DNA of 64,000 nt from Nageia nagi (Eukaryota > Pinophyta): contig JBITNC010000001.1 in the NCBI GenBank assembly GCA_050084985.1, positions 53,940,001 to 54,004,000 on the forward strand. The letters run 5' to 3'. Each line of letters begins with the position of its first letter. The first letter of the stretch is position 1. Made by a program: the position numbers and the translations under genes. Shown here piece after piece: positions 60,994 to 64,000 of this stretch. The notes under the pieces are model-generated. The model worked only from the letters and a program-made list of their open reading frames with translations. It ran no database searches and was not told where the DNA came from.

Positions 60994-61520
60994 GAAAATA
61001 TCCAAAATACCCTTATAATTTTACATAATATCAAAAATACCTCTATATTTTTTGAAATATCAAAAATACTTTCAGAGAAAAAAATAAAAAGAAAATTAAA
61101 TACATGAATAAATATAAGAAAAACTCTATTAAACTAAAAATAATATATTTTATATAATATAATATAATATATTTGCTATCAATGAAATATAAATATATAC
61201 TATTTAAATTATTGAAAATATAATATAATAAATTATTTAAAGCTTTTCATGTACACAATTCTTTAAAGGGATAATATCCAAAAAAAATATTACATGAAAA
61301 TGTATTAAATAATTAATTATATTTTATTTTTATTAATTTAAATAGTATATATTTATATTTAATTAATACTTAATATATTATAGTATATTAGAAAAACTAT
61401 ATTATCTTAATTTGATAATAGCTATCATATTTCATATTTATTTATGTATTTATTTTTATTTTTATCTTCAAGGGTATTTTTGATATTATATGAAATTACA
61501 AGAGTATTTTGGATATTTTT
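60994..61520. mobile_element. Foldback element (MITE-like long inverted repeat)
   Basis: About 527 bp that is nearly one long palindrome. Arms: 60995 on (AAAATATCCAAAATACCC...) pairs with the complement of the part ending at 61519. Further in, AAATACATGAATAAATAT (about 61098) pairs with the area near 61440, and AATATAAATATATACTATTT (61187) pairs with AAATAGTATATATTTATATT (61340). The centre is near 61257. No coding capacity. Whether it is a transposed MITE or a local inverted duplication cannot be decided; no clear target duplication was seen. Confidence 0.75.
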
Positions 61521-62531
61521 CCAAATGTAAACCCTCTAAAATTCATATCCGAAGGAGGATTCACCATTAAATGCAAAGATTTCAATCAACCGTTGGAGGA
61601 GATCAATGTTATAAATCGTAACATCAAAATAACCAATATTCTATAGAGCATTCTAATAATCAAATTTCCCTTTTCATTGATATTTTGGTGATTCTATGGT
61701 TTTTATAAGGTGTACATGCTTAGAGGTCGCCCTGACACCCTTTATTTATTATTTACATGTAATTTAACAATAGTTTCCCTAGTCTGCAAACCTCATACAT
61801 TATGTTACTATAAAATAATTATTATGCCTTATGCCAATGTAACAATATATTATGCCTTTTGTAATGTAATCGCAATTAAATTATTATTCAAATTGCATAA
61901 TTTCAACAATATACATCGAGTATTTAAAAGGCATTATGATATTATATCTTTTCTATGCCTTGAATGCAATTATACCTTTTTAAGGTTTAACCTTGAATAT
62001 ATGTGGTGTATCATGTGTGATATCATTTATAATATTTCAAATGTATACAAGATGATTATATGCATATTGTAGGTTTGAAAATTCAAGGAGTGTTCCAATT
62101 CCATGAAATATTTTAAAATAATTGAATGTTACCTATGATACTACTTGTTTTGAGTAAATGGAGGTAAGCATTATTTTTCTAATGTAAGAATGGTGTTACA
62201 AAGATCTAAGTGATAAAAATGAGAAATGCAAGTAAGGGAAACCATGATACAGTTTTACCATCTATTTCGAGCATGATGTGCACTTTTGACTTGAAAAGAG
62301 ATCATCCTTGAAAACTTGTATCTCGCAAAATAAAATCCTTTAATAGTACTTATGCAATCATCGATACTATCAATATAATTGCAACATTAAAATATGATAA
62401 ACATATTTTCATTCAATCAAAGTACAAAAATATCATCAAACAATTACTAAGTTTAACCAGTATGAAGCATACTCCTAACATATAGCCTTAAGTGTTCTCA
62501 AACGTGGGGTCTTGAGAGGTGGGCCATGATA
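61521..62531. other. Right part of the 5.4-kb insertion
   Basis: An open frame at 61710-62072 of 120 residues has no recognisable motif and a composition typical of AT-rich non-coding sequence (many I, Y, C, N). I do not call it a gene. The end near 62500-62531 (GTGGGGTCTTGAG, GGTGGGCCATGATA) is GC-richer. Confidence 0.4.
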
Positions 62532-63019
62532 ATGTCCTCATCCTTTACTATTGGATAGATCTTTTCATGTCATTTCCAATAGTATCTAACACTCATATAT
62601 TCTAATAAATGTTAACTAATTTACATCACTTTTTTGTGACTATTAATAACTAGATTCATATCTATCTTGAAGCTAGACTTTATCTTTGTCCCATACTTGG
62701 ATCTTATATTACTAATGTTAGCTTCTCAATAACCCCAGACATCATACATATTTACCTTCTATCCATTCAGAAGGCCTATATATAGCTTGAAAAGCTCTAT
62801 ATTTACCCTGAGAAATTCAAATTCAATTTTCCAAAGATTAGTAGCATTGTTTGAGGTGTGTGAGTACTTGTTGGAAAGGTATTTTCAATATCTATCTAAC
62901 CATATTAAAAAAAAATTGATGTTTAGGAGAATTTTATTTTATTTTATAGCCTCTAAAAGTATCGATGGTTGTATCATCCCCAGATCACTAAATTTGGCTC
63001 GAGCACCTTAAAATCTTCA
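62532..63019 (+). repeat. LTR3 of the copia array, right part
   Basis: Runs parallel to LTR1 positions about 12145-12637: TTACATCACTTTTTTGTGA (62622), the words CTAGATTCAT and GCATTGTTTGAGGTGTGTGA, GTGAGTACTTGTTGGAAAGG, and the end GAGCACCTTAAAATCTTCA. Next to it are CTTAA (63020-63024) and no primer site, so it is the 3' end of the array. Confidence 0.85.
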
Positions 63020-63024
63020 CTTAA

Positions 63025-64000
63025 TATGTATGGGTATCAACAAAATAAATTATGAAAACTTGATGATAACATGTTGAAATCCATTAGATATAAATTCTAA
63101 GGAAACTTACCAAAATACCCCTGTAAGTTCATGAAATTACTAAAATACCCCTCAATCTTTAAAAATTACCAAAATACCCCTATAAGTTCATGAAATTACC
63201 AAAATTACTCAAAGTATTAATAATATTTCTTTACTAAATATAGAAAGTTCATTGTCACAACTAGTGAATAAATGCTAATCTCATACTAGATTTCTTAAGA
63301 AAGATGTGAACTTTATTTGAGATAAAGAATATCAAGAATCCTTTGAAAATATCAAGACATGTTCTTTTCTCACCTATTCCAATACGTTATATTTCATGTA
63401 AACCTCTGTTAGTGTGTATATTTAAGATACTATGCATACATTAAATGGCTTATTTGCACAAAATAATGATGAAGAAAAAAAAAACAAAAAATTACTATTT
63501 CAACAAAATTCTAATTTATTATGAAGTTAAATATTTTTCCTATTGAGAAATTGGTGTTTATCTATTGTATTTGCAATAAAAAAATATAGACACTAAATTG
63601 TAAACTATGATACAAATATAATCCTAGGATTTCACTTGTTGATGAAAACGTTCAATTTAAACGTGAAGACCTTGATTAAATTTCAAAAGCTCATAATTCT
63701 AATAATATATCAAACCAACATTATCAATTACATATAAAAATATATATTATTATCAAAATTAATTTTTAAACCTTATTTATTAAATATAAATGTAAATTGA
63801 ATAATGTTTTGCCTAGAATCCAATTTACATTTTATTAGATGAATATCAATCAACATATGAGTAATTGGAAATCAATTAGCAGATACTTTGATTTCATGAG
63901 TATGTTATGAATTGAGGACCTATTTCTTCCACGTGGCATAGTCTTATCCGCTCTTTCTGGTTGCAATTAATTAGTAATGATTGAATTTGTTTAATATCCG
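63025..64000. other. Right flank of the array
   Basis: No gene seen. Contains the direct repeats at 63105-63215 and AT-rich sequence. The last 80 bases (CCACGTGGCATAG near 63931) contain a G-box-like CACGTG, an isolated observation without a gene next to it. Confidence 0.4.
63105..63215. repeat. Direct repeats of CCAAAATACCCCTATAAG type
   Basis: Two full copies and one partial copy of a unit with the core AAAATACCCC, TAAGTTCATGAAATTAC and CAAAAT. The core is related to the outer arms of the foldback element at 60994-61520 (CCAAAATACCCTTATAA). Confidence 0.8.

Larger units (their letters stand above)
57098..62531 (-). mobile_element. 5.4-kb insertion in LTR3, partial LTR element (minus)
   Basis: LTR1 and LTR2 are uninterrupted at this place. 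The insertion begins TGTCACATCC and the flanks ATGCT (57093-57097) and ATGTC (62532-62536) are a possible decayed 5-bp duplication (three of five match; LTR2 reads ATGGC). The left 1.7 kb looks like an LTR, with a polypurine tract behind it on the minus strand. No second LTR and no coding domain was found, so the right LTR is lost or unrecognised. It is richer in CpG than everything around it. Confidence 0.5.
11372..63019 (+). mobile_element. Composite Ty1/copia array: three LTRs, two internal regions
   Basis: The order is LTR1 (11372-12637), internal 1 (12638-15993), LTR2 (15994-22934 with a nested element), internal 2 (22935-56262 with nested elements) and LTR3 (56263-63019 with a nested element). 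All three LTRs start with the same sequence after a polypurine tract or target site and end in TTCA; both internal regions start with a tRNA-Met-like primer site and gag. The outermost flanks are TTTAA (11367-11371) and CTTAA (63020-63024), matching at four of five bases, while LTR2 is shared by both internal regions. This is the structure expected after unequal recombination between LTRs of one element or of sister copies. Domain order in internal 2 (gag, protease, integrase, RT, RNase H) is that of Ty1/copia. All coding parts are dead. Confidence 0.75.

Noticed and set aside
61710-62072. 120-residue open frame
   Set aside because: No motif, no relatives recognised, composition of random AT-rich sequence, and inside a non-coding insertion.
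63020-63045. Sequence TATGGGTATCAAC after LTR3 as a primer site (a fourth unit of the array)
   Set aside because: It is shifted and lacks the TGGTATCA at the right distance; no gag follows. The flank CTTAA fits a target duplication better.
63925-63940. CACGTG G-box as a host promoter element
   Set aside because: A six-base word with no gene visible downstream within the window.

Overview
The window is a plant nuclear intergenic region made almost entirely of decayed, nested transposable elements. It is AT-rich, with stop-ridden coding remnants and very few CpG dinucleotides. I see no intact host gene, no rRNA or tRNA gene and nothing bacterial. A conifer, or at least a gymnosperm, is the best guess. 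The reasons are ancient, strongly diverged LTR elements nested several levels deep, a Penelope-like retroelement with a GIY-YIG endonuclease (in plants, known from conifers), and fragments of a PLS/E-class pentatricopeptide repeat (PPR) gene. The organism call is inference.

Layout. Positions 1-4564 are largely unrecognised. Positions 4565-7181 hold a 5'-truncated Ty1/copia copy (reverse transcriptase, RNase H, 3' LTR), followed by a solo LTR at 7208-7620. A 5'-truncated LINE on the minus strand occupies about 9138-10800.

From 11372 to 63019 lies one large composite: a Ty1/copia array of three LTRs and two internal regions (LTR1 - internal 1 - LTR2 - internal 2 - LTR3), bounded by matching 5-bp flanks (TTTAA/CTTAA). 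Internal 1 has lost its integrase and the first part of its RT, and carries a Penelope-like element (about 13560-14538). LTR2 is split by a minus-strand Ty3/gypsy-type element that keeps only Gag and protease (17297-22880, target duplication TGGTT). Internal 2 is split by four insertions: nothing but its flanks remains between them, and the pieces rejoin exactly. These are a copia element (23769-31097, target duplication ATGAT), a 1.9-kb LTR-like unit (31530-33436), a 20.1-kb CACTA (En/Spm) DNA transposon (33984-54100, target duplication AAC) and, in LTR3, a 5.4-kb element with a 1.7-kb LTR (57098-62531).

The CACTA transposon carries its own cargo: a minus-strand copia element (35602-44072, target duplication CAAAG), a degenerate transposase (about 45460-47600, minus) and many copies, on both strands, of fragments of one PPR gene, one group of which is itself interrupted by another copia fragment (about 49257-52943).

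The elements do not form a pathway. Their order of insertion can be read as a stratigraphy: oldest are the outer copia array and the truncated copy at 4.5-7.2 kb; next the gypsy, copia-B, PLE and CACTA elements; last the copia element inside the CACTA. The most informative features are the three-LTR array, the PLE endonuclease, and the CACTA element with amplified PPR fragments. All boundaries were read by eye from repeated sequence and target duplications. No database search was possible.
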